Source: Macrotis lagotis (taxonomy: Eukaryota; Chordata; Mammalia; Peramelemorphia; Peramelidae). Taken from it: DNA of 64,000 nucleotides. The notes under the pieces are model-generated. The model had not been told where the DNA came from and made no database searches. It worked only from the letters and a program-made list of their open reading frames with translations. This document shows positions 54,377 to 63,592 of the stretch, piece after piece. The position numbers and the translations under genes were made by a program. The stretch is from contig NC_133660.1 in assembly GCF_037893015.1 (NCBI RefSeq), positions 285,793,078-285,857,077 of the forward strand, read 5' to 3'. Every line of letters starts with the position of its first letter. The stretch's first letter is position 1.

Positions 54377-54531
54377 TGCCGCTAGGTGAGACAGTGGAAA
54401 GAGGCCCTGGAGTCAGGAGGACCTGAGTTCAAAGCCGACCTCAGACACTTATTACCTAGCTGTGTGGCCTTGGGTGAGGCACTTATAACCCCATCGCCTT
54501 GAAAAAAAAACCCTAAAAAAAAGGGAAAAGA
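54377..54531 (+). mobile_element. WSINE1-like SINE with 17 bp target-site duplication
   Basis: Flanked by AAGATCCTGGAACTAGG at 54360-54376 and 54532-54548. The element starts tgccgctaggtgagacagtg and ends in an A-rich tail. Confidence 0.9.
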
Positions 54532-54548
54532 AAGATCCTGGAACTAGG

Positions 54549-55495
54549 GGAAATTTCTGAGGGAAGAACTTGCTATCACCTAAGTCAGTCAAGATCATTA
54601 AATCATTTCACTTGATTGAATGGTGTTTCTGAGGGAAGCTCCACCATTTTGTCTCTGCCTGTCCTTGGGCCCCTTTTGGACAGGGAGGGTGAGGGTTGTG
54701 AAAGATGGGGGGAGGGCCTGGTGATAGCATCCTCCCTTTACATGCCCTACATTCCAGGGACTTTGACCTTCCAGCTTATCCTCATATATAGCATTCCAGC
54801 TTCCCCCTCAGGTCTGGAAGGCATTCCTTCCTCCTCTTCCTACAAACTTAGCTTGCAAGGCACCTCCTAGCTCTTTCCTGATACCCTCAGATAACTTTAA
54901 TAGGCTGAAATGAGGGACAAATCCTTTCCAACTTTGGGGAACGGTAGCAAAAGAGAAAGTGGCTCTGAAAGAAAGGAGGTGTGATCTCTCTCTTCTCCCA
55001 TCTCCAGTGTTGCAGAACCTGGCTGGTAAGGTACAGCTGCCTAATTATAGACCATCAGATGTCTCTTATTCTTTTAAAGGACCCACAGTTCTAATAGGCT
55101 CAGTATGTACTAAAGGCCAGGTCCTGTCAAAGCAACTCCATCACGTGACAAAGGTGATCTTGGCACGTTGTTCTCTGTCTTGGGCCTCAAGGTGATGTCA
55201 GAGCTTTCATGAGGTTGAGAACTTAACAATTATTAGTTTTCTTTTTATCCGTAAATTCTGTGAGACTGATGCTCCTGGGATCCCTGTTTACAGCTGGAGA
55301 GTCTGAGGCAGAGACTAAATGACTGTGTGTACATAACTAGTAAATATTTGGAGGAAGATTTGAACTCAGTTCTTACTGACTGCAACCCCAGGGACTTGCC
55401 CACTGAGTCACCTTGTGGTACTCCATCCCTTCCTCCAGAGAGTCTTAATAAATGGTTCTTGATTGTACAATAGGAAAAAGCCATCAATAGGGAGG
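54549..55495. other. Intergenic sequence, no gene seen
   Basis: About 950 bp, with a SINE-like remnant at 55230-55430 (gatttgaactcagttctta). The rest is unassigned. Confidence 0.4.
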
Positions 55496-55690
55496 GGGCA
55501 GTTAGGTAGCACAGTGGACAGAATGCTGGGTGAGGAGTCAGGAAGATCTGGGTTCAAATGTGACCTATTCGATGTCTGACCTTGAGCAAGTCACTTAACC
55601 CTGTTTGTCTGAGTTTCCTCCTTTGGAAAATGAGCTGGAAGAGAGCAAAACATTCCAGTATCTTCAAGAAAACCCCAAATAGGGGTGGCT
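55496..55690 (+). mobile_element. MAR1-like SINE, plus strand
   Basis: gggcagttaggtagcacagt, cttgagcaagtcacttaacc, gtttgtctgagtttcctcct and ccagtatcttcaagaaaacc. A short (AT)n and a truncated WSINE1-like SINE follow. Confidence 0.8.
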
Positions 55691-55703
55691 ATATATATAT
55701 ATA

Positions 55704-55840
55704 TGGAGCACCAGCCCTGGAGTCAGGAGGACCTGAGTTCAAATCCGGCCTCAGACACTTAATAATGACCTAGCTGTGTGGCCTTGGGCAAGCCACTTAA
55801 ACCCATTGCCTTGCAAAAAAAAAAAAACCTAAAAACAAAA
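55704..55840 (+). mobile_element. WSINE1-like SINE, 5' truncated, plus strand
   Basis: Begins at ggagcaccagccctggagtc directly after an (AT)8 run; ends in a 12-A tail. Confidence 0.88.
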
Positions 55841-57480
55841 TAGAAAAATGTCTCTTCAACTCGGAACAGGTTGCTTTCAACTTGAGGTAAAAACATGACC
55901 TATACAATATTCCTGAATAAAAGCAATAGGGAAGTTAAGCAAAGGGAGATGGTTTTGGAGGAAAGGGGGGTTTGCTTTACTGAGGAGGGTCGGGGATGTC
56001 CAGCAGGCAATTGGAAATCATGAAATCAGAGAAACCTGGGGAAGGGAAAACCCTGAGAAGGGTTAAGTGGGAGTCAACCAGAGCAGAAGGAGGCCTGGGA
56101 CTGGAGGGGTGGAGGAAGGGAAGGCGTCTCCAGGTTTCCAATCCACAACCTGAGCCATTTGGTGAAGTACTCCAGACTCCAGCCTTGGAGACAGGGAAAG
56201 AGCAGCCCACACCCACAAAGACCCAAGATATTAATCCTGCTGGAATGCTAATAGGGGCCTTCTTCCAGACCAGTAGGGCAGCACCCAAGAGCCTAAGATC
56301 ACCTAAGTAAAACGGGGATGACCTCAGAGGGTTTCACAGAGTTGAATTAAGACTCACCCTCAGTTCTGAATACACCACACTGTACCCCAACTAAACAGAT
56401 TCTTAAGATCCTAGTTTTAGGGGCAGCTAGGTGGTGAAGTGGATAGAGCAGTGGCCCTGGAATCAGCTGTGTGACCTTGGGCAAATCACAACCCCATAGC
56501 TTTGCAAAAACTTTAATAAAAGGGAGGAATGGATCCAAGTCCAAATGAGCAAAAGAAAAAAGGACAGAGAAGACAAATAGGGTGAAATGTGAGGTGAAGT
56601 CTGACAGCCCTGATCCATCCCCAATCTGGGGCCTGATCCATCCCCTTCACTAACTAGACTAGGAGAGGAACCTGATACCTAAGGAAGTCACACAGGTATG
56701 TGAGGAGTTGGGTTGGAGGCCAGATTCTGACTCAGGGCTTGTGCAGGAAGTCCTGGAGACCCTCAGATTACACAGAACTAAACATGCATCCTGGAGGCAT
56801 GGCAAACATCTTAAAGGTCCTAAATTCTTACCCAATGATTCATTCCAGGGATCTGAGATGCTCAGGGTGCTTTTGGGTGTCTTATTCCTGTTGTAAATTA
56901 CTTAATGCAAAGGAATGAATTCCAGGTTTGGATGGAAGATCGGGCCTAGTCCTTGCCATCCCCCACCACCACCATCCCATCCAAGGTAGAGACATCCTGG
57001 GACAAGATGGGAGGCTCCTGGCTCAGTGGCCCAGTGTGCCAGCTTCCAATGAGAGGCCACCTCCCTTCCCCACTCCAAGAAGCAGCCAGAGACAATCCAG
57101 GGAGCTGCCACAAAGAAAGTTCTGTTGGGGTGAAGCTTCACAGCCCTCTGGGAGTCAGGGGCTTTGATTATTCTCATCCCCATTTTACAGGAAAGTGAGG
57201 TTTAGAAAGGCAGTGACTTGCACAGGGTCACAGCTGCGCTCAAGCCATTTTATGTAAGCTGACTGCCTACTGGGCAAATGCCCATCCAGATTCTTTAAGC
57301 TGTTGTACAGGAAATGGAGGGAAGATGTTCAGAAGTGGGACCCCAATGGGGGAATGGGCACACCATAGGATACTGGACATTCCACAACCCCCCCCCAAGG
57401 AGGGAAATGAGGAGTGGGGGAAGTGGCTTAAGATCCCCTAGAAGAAAAGGGACACTCCAGAGGAAATGCTCATCACTATC
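55841..57480. other. Intergenic sequence at the 3' side of SLC3A2
   Basis: Contains a WSINE1-like SINE with an internal deletion (56419-56522). The rest, including 56550-57480, has no recognised gene or repeat. Confidence 0.5.
56419..56522 (+). mobile_element. WSINE1-like SINE with internal deletion
   Basis: ggggcagctaggtggtgaag ... ccctggaatcagctgtgtga; the middle third is missing. Confidence 0.8.
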
Positions 57481-57481
57481 A

Positions 57482-57619
57482 TTTTAATAGTATCTAACAG
57501 CTCAAACTTCTTCCCAAGGCATCAACAGTAAAAAAAAAAAAAAAACACCCCCTTGCCCCCCCAAGACACAACAAAGACAAAAAAAAGACTCAACGGGGAG
57601 AAGGGACCCAGTGGGCAGG
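57482..57619 (-). other. SLC3A2: SLC3A2 3' untranslated region
   Basis: About 140 nt between the stop codon and ATTAAA, with an A-rich and C-rich stretch. Short, as in other mammals. Confidence 0.55.
57483..57488 (-). terminator. ATTAAA polyadenylation signal of SLC3A2
   Basis: TTTAAT on +, so ATTAAA on the minus strand, about 130 nt after the stop codon. No AATAAA lies closer. Confidence 0.55.
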
Positions 57620-57997
57620 TTAAGCCACATAGGGGAATTTGAGCAGCAGCCCCTCCCCTGGGGCCACTGGCAGCTTGTGTAGGGACACTATGCTCCCCTC
57701 CAGCTGGCCCCCTCCCGTGCTGAACACCAGCTCTGCCTTCTCGGGAAGTTCCAGTTTCTGCTTGGTGTACCCAGCGGGTATCTTCAGCTCAACCTCGAGG
57801 TTCCTGGGGCCCAGATTGAGGACAACAAGGAATCTTTCATTCTGGTCCCAATATCGCAAGTAGACAAAGAGATCAAAGAATTCATCTGGGGTGGGCAGGA
57901 TCAGGAAGTCTCCATGTAACAGGGACCGCTCCTTGCCTCGGGCGTCACTCAGTTTGCGGAACAGAGCAAGGATGGAGTTGGGGTGATGCATCTGGCC
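57620..57997 (-). CDS. SLC3A2: SLC3A2 last coding exon (exon 9)
   Basis: 378 nt with the TAA stop, acceptor tcctgccag. Encodes the C-terminal beta domain: LFRKLSDARGKERSLLHGDF, YWDQNERFLVVLNLGPRN and GEGLLLKFPYVA. Confidence 0.96.
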   Translation of the reverse strand, partial: GQMHHPNSILALFRKLSDARGKERSLLHGDFLILPTPDEFFDLFVYLRYWDQNERFLVVLNLGPRNLEVELKIPAGYTKQKLELPEKAELVFSTGGGQLEGSIVSLHKLPVAPGEGLLLKFPYVA

Positions 57998-60900
57998 CTG
58001 GCAGGAAAAGGAGAGGGAGCCCAGTGTGACCCTACAGACACACACACACACTTTGACTCCCCCATTCTTTATCCTCCTCCCAGACCCACCAGTGCTGACC
58101 CAAAGGTTACCTGGACAGTCATGTTCACAGACTCAGAAGGCCCAAGTGTTTTTCCACCCCAAACCATGATGGGGGCTTCAGCAGGCTGAAAGTGGCAAAG
58201 GATAGGGATACAATGTGGAGGCCCCCAGAACAAAGATTAGCCCAAGAAGCAGTGAGCTCTGGCCCTGCACTTGGGCAGGCCCCCTCCTAAAGTGGTCATG
58301 GTCATCACACCTCAGTAGAAGAGGGCTCCTTCTCCTCCCAAACTCCCCACCCAGGTTTCTGATGCCCTTACCTGTCCTGGGAGAGTGGCTGCCGCTAGGC
58401 CAATTTCATCCCCATAACTAAAGATAGGTGTTCCAGGAAGTGTGAACAGCATCAGGTGATAGAGGCGGACAAGATGGGCAGGCACATAGGAGGTCAAATG
58501 GCCAACCTGAGAATACTGTGGCAACAAGAACCCCCGGGGTCAGCTGTGAATGGCTCTCCTAGAGGTCTGACACCCCCCATTCCCCTTCTCCCTAACACCT
58601 CCCTATATCCAGCTGTTGGAGATCACAGACACTTTCACTAGCTGTGACCCTGGGATCCAGGAGGAGAAAGCTGAGGCCCAGCAGTAACTAGCCCGGAGGC
58701 CCTGGGGCTACTACCCCCCCCCTTTCCTGGCCCCAGACTCACTGTCCAGGCGCACCAGGTGTGACCAGTGGCATTCAGATAGTGACTGATCAATTCTTTC
58801 AGCTCTTTCACAGAGGAGCCCGTTCTCCCAAAGTCCTCCAGATATGAGCTGCTCAGGAGGTCAGTCTCATTCAGCAGGTTCCTGACCTCGGAAAGGTCTG
58901 AGGCGTCTGTGCCCGCCATCAGGAGTCTGTGGGGATCGATGGAGAGAGGGCAGAGATTAAGCTAAGATTAACAAAGTACAATAACTGGAGGTGGAAGGGA
59001 CTAGCTACTTCTGGTAGAAAGACCCAGGGATGAGGCTTCCTTCCCCCGATGGGTGATCAACACTAACCCCAGGCTTTCTCACCTGAGTTTGTAGTACTGA
59101 CCTGTCATCATGGATGCTATGAGTAAGGTTAGTCCACTGAGATAGGAATAAAGATGCATCCTAAGGAGAGTAGAAAAAGTCAAGTCAGGAGGGAAATGGA
59201 GGCCATCTCTTCCAACACTGATGAGGTCCCCCCCACCCCCCAGAGAAGGGAAGAGAGGAACTTACTGTAAGGTTCTGAACATTATGGACCTGGATGCCAT
59301 TCACACCAGCCTTCAACCAGTAGCTCAGGGCTTCCTGTGAGACAGGGAAAGGAAAGGTCACAATGTCATGGAAACGCACTACAGCATGGAGGGGTAGCCC
59401 CAAGGATTGAGTGAGCAGAGCTGTCTAGACACATTTTGAGGACCAAAGAAGAGAAAGATGGTCTTCCTTACACCAAGGTTGTCCCCTATGGTTCTTACCA
59501 ACTGGAAAGCAGCCCAATGAGCCAGGTCTACTTCACCTGACTTCTATGGAGATCTTTTTCTTCTACCAACTTTATCTGCTAATATCCCCTGCCCAGGGAC
59601 AGGGACAGAGCCTCAAGTTGGACACTTCTGGGAAGGAAAACTCCCTCTTTAATGCAGGCCTGTCTAGAGCTGAGGCATCAAAACTCAGGCCTTTGGGCCA
59701 AACTTGATTAAATTATGTTAGGGATCCTGGAGGACCACAGCTGTGAGATAAGAAGGACAAAGGTCTAAGACCCTCTTGCCCCTCTGTTGTTTAGCAATCC
59801 TGCTGGCTAGGTATCTCGGCCATCTTCCTTCTTTTGTGTTTGCCCAGGAAGTGGCTCATCCTGAGGTAACAGGATTATACCAAAACTGTATAGATAAGAA
59901 GTATGACAAGGACTTGGACAAACAACTTTATGATCTTTTTGTGTGGTTGGCTTCCGCTGATTGTCTGAAAGAGGCCCGGGTCTTCTGTCCTTTCACTGAG
60001 AACAAGTTCCTTGCTGGTCAAAGAACTCCTAAAGGTTCATTTCAAAATTGTAATTGGGCAAATTTTTAAGGAATTTTTAAGGAATAAAATTACAATCTAA
60101 TGTAGTTAATACCAAAGTATGGTTTTAAAAAAAATCAACACACGCTCGGATCTCGGATCTCAGGCTTACAGAGCCAATGTCACAAGCAAAATTTGAACCT
60201 AGGCCCTTCTTGGTTCCCAGACTTAAGTCTCTTTCTCCCATGTCATGCTACCTCCTCATAAGAGAAGAAAAAGGCAAAACCACATCAATAAGATCTGACT
60301 AGCACAGGAGGAAGTTGCATCATAGGATGGTAGAATTTTCAAAGCATTCTCCCAAAATAATTCAAGGGGGATGGGAAGGAGGGATGAGTTCTGAAATCAC
60401 AGAAGTAAACTTTAAATATCTATTTCACACTTGTGATCTCCCCACTTCCTTAATGACTAGGGGGCACATTTTTTACTGGATGCCCAAAATTGGTCTTATG
60501 ATAATTGTTAAAAGTCAGTAACAATTATGCCCAATTCCCTAGTGGTCCCTCTTGTAAAGGGACTTCAGGCATCTTTATAGAGTTCTAGAAAAAGGAGACA
60601 AGAGAGTGGCAAGGCTGGCCTTCCAAGACCTGAAAAGCCTTGAAGTCCTTCCCACTGCTCCCAACCCCCAAATTATATTTTTGCATAGTTGGAGAGGGAG
60701 TAGGCCAACAACAGTTCGGAGGAGTAGACAGGTCCAGGCCTGTGTGGATTGTAGATGGAAGCCCTGCCACCCATAAAGCAGCCACATTGTTCTGATTATC
60801 CGTCTCCTTGGAAAGGTTGGGTCCTGCCCTCCTCTTTCCTTGGGCATTCCTTTCTAACTCTGGAGTTCTCCCTTCCAGGGCCCCTTTTGTTAAATCCATT

Positions 60901-62413
60901 TTTCTGCTCACTTCAATCTTGGGGCTTAGAGTGAGATGAAAGCAAAGTGAAAAATATCCAAAAAATGTGAAGACTATCCAAGAAGTGACACCCCCCAACA
61001 CCCAGAAGGCAACACAGAAGACAAGATCTAAACCAAGAAAAAGCACAGAAAGGAGTGGGAGGCCAGAGCCTCATCTCTCTGAAATGGCCAAGTCCCACAG
61101 TTCTCTTCCATCTCCCACCCATAAGCCTCCCCCTGGGAGTCCCTCCCCCAGAGCCCTCACCTTCATCTTCTCATTCACTTCATCACGCTGACTGTCCAGA
61201 AACCAGGGGTTTTCCTGACTTTGGTAATTGGGGGTGAGATCCAGGACAATGTAGATGTCTAGGGGAACGGCAAGGGTCAGTGAGGGATGGGGGGGGGGGG
61301 GGGGGGGCGCGCGCACCTGGAGAAAACTTCACTGCAGCTCCTCCTTAATAATCCTAACCCCCTGCCATGGAAGCGTTCCCCAGCCAAAAGGTCTCCCCAC
61401 CCTCAAAGGCCCACCTATAGTCTACAGCCCCCTTATTTTACAAAGAAGGAACCCCAAGACATCAAAAAGCAGGGCCTGGGTTCCAGTGGGAGCCCGGGTC
61501 TCTCCCCTCTTTCAGGGCTTCTCCTTTCCTAGGGGGGCAGTTCCCCTCCTCCTCCCCTCAGGACCACCCACTCTTTTTCTTGGCTGCCTCCAAGAGCTGG
61601 TGGAAGTCTTCCTTGGAGCCAAGGTTGGGGTCGATCTCCTGCAGGTTGGTGGCCGCGAGGTCATCTTTCACGTTGCGGTGCAGGGGCCCCAAGACCAGCG
61701 CCTTCACCTTGAGGCTGTTCAGGTAATCGAGGTGAGCCTTCATGCCTGCAGGGGAGGAAGGGCTGCCTTAGACCTTCTTCGGGTGTCGGGTGGGGGGCTC
61801 CAGGTCTCTCGGGGGGGCCCCTCCTCCCTCACTTCCGGGAAGGGTGGGGCGGCCCGGCTGATGTAAGGAGCGGGCAGTCTTGCTCAGGGTGGGCAAGGTC
61901 AGCAAAGCCTCCGGGGTGGGGGCCCCGGGCCCGGGCACGTGGCCCCCTCCCCTGCCCTCGCTCACCCGCCAGGGGGGCCGGGGCCTCCGGGGCCACGCCC
62001 GGGCCGCCCAGGAAGGCGCCCAGGTCCCAGATTCGGTAGAGCGGGCCCTGGTGCCACCAGCGCTGCAGCGGCAGCTCCCGGCAGCGCGGCGCCTGCACGA
62101 TGATGACCACGGCGCCCGCCAGCATGGCCAGCCAGCCCAGCCAGAAGAGCAGCAGCAGCGCCCAGCGCGTGCGCACCCAGGCCGGGCTGCCGGCCGCCTG
62201 CAGCAGCTCCTCCTTGGACAGCCCCGTGAACTTGGCGCCGCCGGCCGCCGCCTCCTCCTCCTCCGCCACCTTGACCTTGACCACGCCGTTCTTCTCGGCG
62301 GCGGCCGCGGCGGCCGAGGCGGAGGCCGCCCCGGCCGCGTTCATGGGCTGCTTCTCGGGCTCCAGCTCGTTCAGCTCCACCTCCTTCATGTCCACCTCGG
62401 CCTCCTGGCTCAT
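57620..62413 (-). CDS. SLC3A2: 4F2 cell-surface antigen heavy chain (CD98hc), complete, nine coding exons
   Basis: Type II membrane glycoprotein, known as the heavy chain that carries LAT1, LAT2, xCT and related light chains to the plasma membrane and also binds integrin beta tails. Exons on the minus strand: 62413-61966, 61745-61572, 61258-61161, 59334-59266, 59160-59102, 58926-58743, 58515-58372, 58185-58111, 57997-57620. They total 1629 nt, 542 residues plus TAA. The start MSQEAEVDMKEVELNELEPE matches the human 529-residue form almost residue for residue. One membrane helix lies at about 84-106 (WALLLLFWLGWLAML). Cys111 in APRCRELP is the residue type that forms the disulfide with the light chain. 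The ectodomain is the glycosidase-like TIM barrel (VLDLTPNY, FTLPGTPIFSYGDE) followed by a C-terminal beta domain (SKERSLLHGDF-like KERSLLHGDFLILP, YWDQNERFLVVLNLG, EGLLLKFPYVA). N-glycosylation sequons lie at 261, 274, 302, 334 and 413. It is longer than human because of Ala and Glu runs in the cytosolic tail. Convergent with CHRM1. Confidence 0.98.
58111..58185 (-). CDS. SLC3A2: SLC3A2 coding exon 8
   Basis: 75 nt, phase 0. Encodes PAEAPIMVWGGKTLGPSESV and NMTVQ. Slightly shorter than the human equivalent (MLWDESSFPDIPGAVSANMT), with the loop diverged. Confidence 0.93.
58372..58515 (-). CDS. SLC3A2: SLC3A2 coding exon 7
   Basis: 144 nt, phase 0 at both ends. Encodes YSQVGHLTSYVPAHLVRLYH, FTLPGTPIFSYGDEIGLA and LPGQ, the most conserved barrel segment. 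Confidence 0.96.
58743..58926 (-). CDS. SLC3A2: SLC3A2 coding exon 6
   Basis: 184 nt, acceptor gatccccacag, donor TGGACA|gtgagt. Encodes LLMAGTDASDLSEVRNLLNE, SSSYLEDFG and HYLNATGHTWCAWT. Confidence 0.95.
59102..59160 (-). CDS. SLC3A2: SLC3A2 coding exon 5
   Basis: 59 nt, acceptor actctccttag, donor GACAG|gtcagt. Encodes DASLFLSQWTNLTHSIHDD with sequon N274. Confidence 0.93.
59266..59334 (-). CDS. SLC3A2: SLC3A2 coding exon 4
   Basis: 69 nt, phase 0 at both ends, acceptor ctgtctcacag, donor CTTACA|gtaagt. Encodes EALSYWLKAGVNGIQVH and NVQNLT. Confidence 0.94.
59335..61160 (-). other. SLC3A2 intron 3
   Basis: 1.8 kb. It contains a 98-codon open frame on the opposite strand (59776-60069) of unknown nature and otherwise unassigned sequence with short A/T-rich parts. 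No known SINE copy was recognised. Confidence 0.5.
59776..60069 (+). other. Open frame of unknown nature in SLC3A2 intron 3
   Basis: 98 codons, antisense to SLC3A2, encoding GLYQNCIDKKYDKDLDKQ and KEARVFCPFTENKFLAG. Composition looks protein-like rather than repeat-derived, but I recognise no family. It could be a fragment of a processed pseudogene, a transposase relic or chance. No promoter or splice evidence. Confidence 0.2.
61161..61258 (-). CDS. SLC3A2: SLC3A2 coding exon 3
   Basis: 98 nt, acceptor gttcccctag, donor ATGAAG|gtgagg. Encodes IYIVLDLTPNYQSQENPWF and DSQRDEVNEKMK. A run of about 18 C (poly-G on +) lies about 30 nt upstream of the acceptor. Confidence 0.95.
61280..61310. repeat. 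Poly-G run followed by GCGCGCGC in SLC3A2 intron 2
   Basis: About 18 G and then cgcgcgc on the + strand. Read with the gene it is a poly-C tract just upstream of the branch region (ccctcactgac) of exon 3. Confidence 0.85.
61572..61745 (-). CDS. SLC3A2: SLC3A2 coding exon 2
   Basis: 174 nt, acceptor cccctgcag, donor AAGA|gtgggt. Encodes MKAHLDYLNSLKVKALVLGP, then LQEIDPNLGSKEDFHQLL and EAAKKK; the split Asn codon is completed by exon 3. Confidence 0.95.
61966..62413 (-). CDS. SLC3A2: SLC3A2 coding exon 1 (cytosolic tail, TM helix, start of ectodomain)
   Basis: 448 nt. Residues 1-149 plus one base: MSQEAEVDMKEVE, an Ala-rich run (about 27-39), KFTGLSKEELL, the TM helix and Cys111. Donor GCGG|gtgagc. 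Confidence 0.96.
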
Positions 62414-62472
62414 GGCGACGCGGCTGGCCGGGCCCTCGGTCTCGCCTGCGGGGGACAAGGAGTCCGGCTGAG

Positions 62473-62514
62473 CCCCGGCCCCGGCCCCGGCCCCGGCCCC
62501 GGCCCCGGCCCCGG
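62473..62514 (-). repeat. (GGGGCC)7 hexanucleotide repeat
   Basis: Seven perfect CCCCGG units on +, GGGGCC when read in the direction of SLC3A2, within the putative 5' intron. Confidence 0.95.
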
Positions 62515-62550
62515 GCCTCCCCGCGCGGAGCACGCACGCACGCAACTCAC

Positions 62551-62684
62551 CCTTCGCTGCTCGGCCGCCGTCAGCAGTCTGGCGCAGCCCCGCCGCGGCC
62601 CCGGGAGCAGCTGGGAGCCCCGCCCCGGCCCCGCCCCGCCCCGCCCCGGCCCCGCCCCCGGCCAGCCCCAAGGCAGCCCCCTAC
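62551..62684 (-). other. SLC3A2: Candidate SLC3A2 upstream exon and alternative donors
   Basis: Two minus-strand donors lie upstream of the coding exon: CGAAGG|gtgagt (exon end 62551) and CCTCCTG|gtaggg (exon end 62685). A good acceptor cccccgcag ends at 62446, 32 nt before the main ATG. The 62551 donor would give a non-coding first exon and a 105 nt intron. The transcription start is not determined. Confidence 0.45.
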
Positions 62685-62954
62685 CAGGAGGCTCCATCTC
62701 AAGGCCCGGAATCTGCTCCAAGGAGGCCCCGCCAGGGTCCCCGCAGCCCGGCAAGAAGCGCTTCCTTCATTCACTCATTCATTCACTCATTCACGCAGAG
62801 GACCTTCTCTTTCTTTAGGATAAGGAACCCCTGCACCAATGCAACGTTTGCCCAGGCTCCCCCAGCTGCTTAGGACTTGAACCCAGGCCTCCCTGCCTAG
62901 GAGGAGGTAGCTTCTCCATGTCCCCAGTCACCACCGTCTCCTTCCCACAGCCGA

Positions 62955-63073
62955 TAGGGCACTACCTTGGAGTCAGGAGTTCAAATCCAGCCTCAGACAC
63001 TTAATAATGACCTAGCTGTGTGGCCTTGGACAAGTCACTTAACCCCATTGCCTTGCAAAAAAAACTAAAAAAA
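62955..63073 (+). mobile_element. WSINE1-like SINE, 5' truncated
   Basis: cactaccttggagtcaggag to accccattgccttgcaaaaa. Confidence 0.85.
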
Positions 63074-63448
63074 TGAACTCATGTGCTTGTCAGGGCACCA
63101 CCATGGTCTTCATGAAGGAAGGACAACCATCATCATCATCTTCAGTTCATTCAACAAACATTTATCCAGCTAGGCCTTGAGAAGAAACCCAGATTAGGTA
63201 AAGCCCTCTCACTGGCTGGTCCAGAATAATACAGGGAGATCAGGTGGGGCTACCTGGGCCAAGTACCCCTTGGGCAAGGCAGAGTGAGCCTCTCAAAGGG
63301 CAACTTCATGACTCCTAAAAGCTGGAAAACTGGGCCCCTGAGGGATGACCGAGGAAGAATGGTGTATTTCCTCCTCTAAGCCCAGGGACCCCTCTGAAAG
63401 TTTTGTAGCAGGGGAGAGAAGAAAAGCTCAAAGACAGACCTTCACAAA

Positions 63449-63592
63449 GTTAGCCAGGTTGCACAGTGGAGAGGGCATCATCCCTGGAGTCAGGAGGACC
63501 TGAGTTCAAACCCAAATGGCCTCAGACACTTAATAATTGCCTAACCAAGTCACTTAACCCCATTGCCATAAATAGATAAAAAAATTTTAAAA
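63449..63592 (+). mobile_element. WSINE1-like SINE, diverged, plus strand
   Basis: gttagccaggttgcacagtg to taaccccattgccataaata; A-rich end. Confidence 0.75.

Larger units (their letters stand above)
61900..62760. promoter_or_regulatory. SLC3A2: CpG island promoter of SLC3A2
   Basis: About 0.85 kb, CG-dense, covering coding exon 1 and the 5' end. It contains a cluster of GC boxes (ccccgccccgccccgcc, 62618-62663) typical of Sp1-driven housekeeping promoters, and no TATA box where expected. Confidence 0.75.

Noticed and set aside
61829-62671. In-frame extension of SLC3A2 to an earlier ATG (280-codon frame)
   Set aside because: It reads through the GGGGCC repeat and GC boxes as Gly/Ala/Arg and crosses good splice sites. 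The MSQEAEVDMKEVE start matches the conserved protein start.
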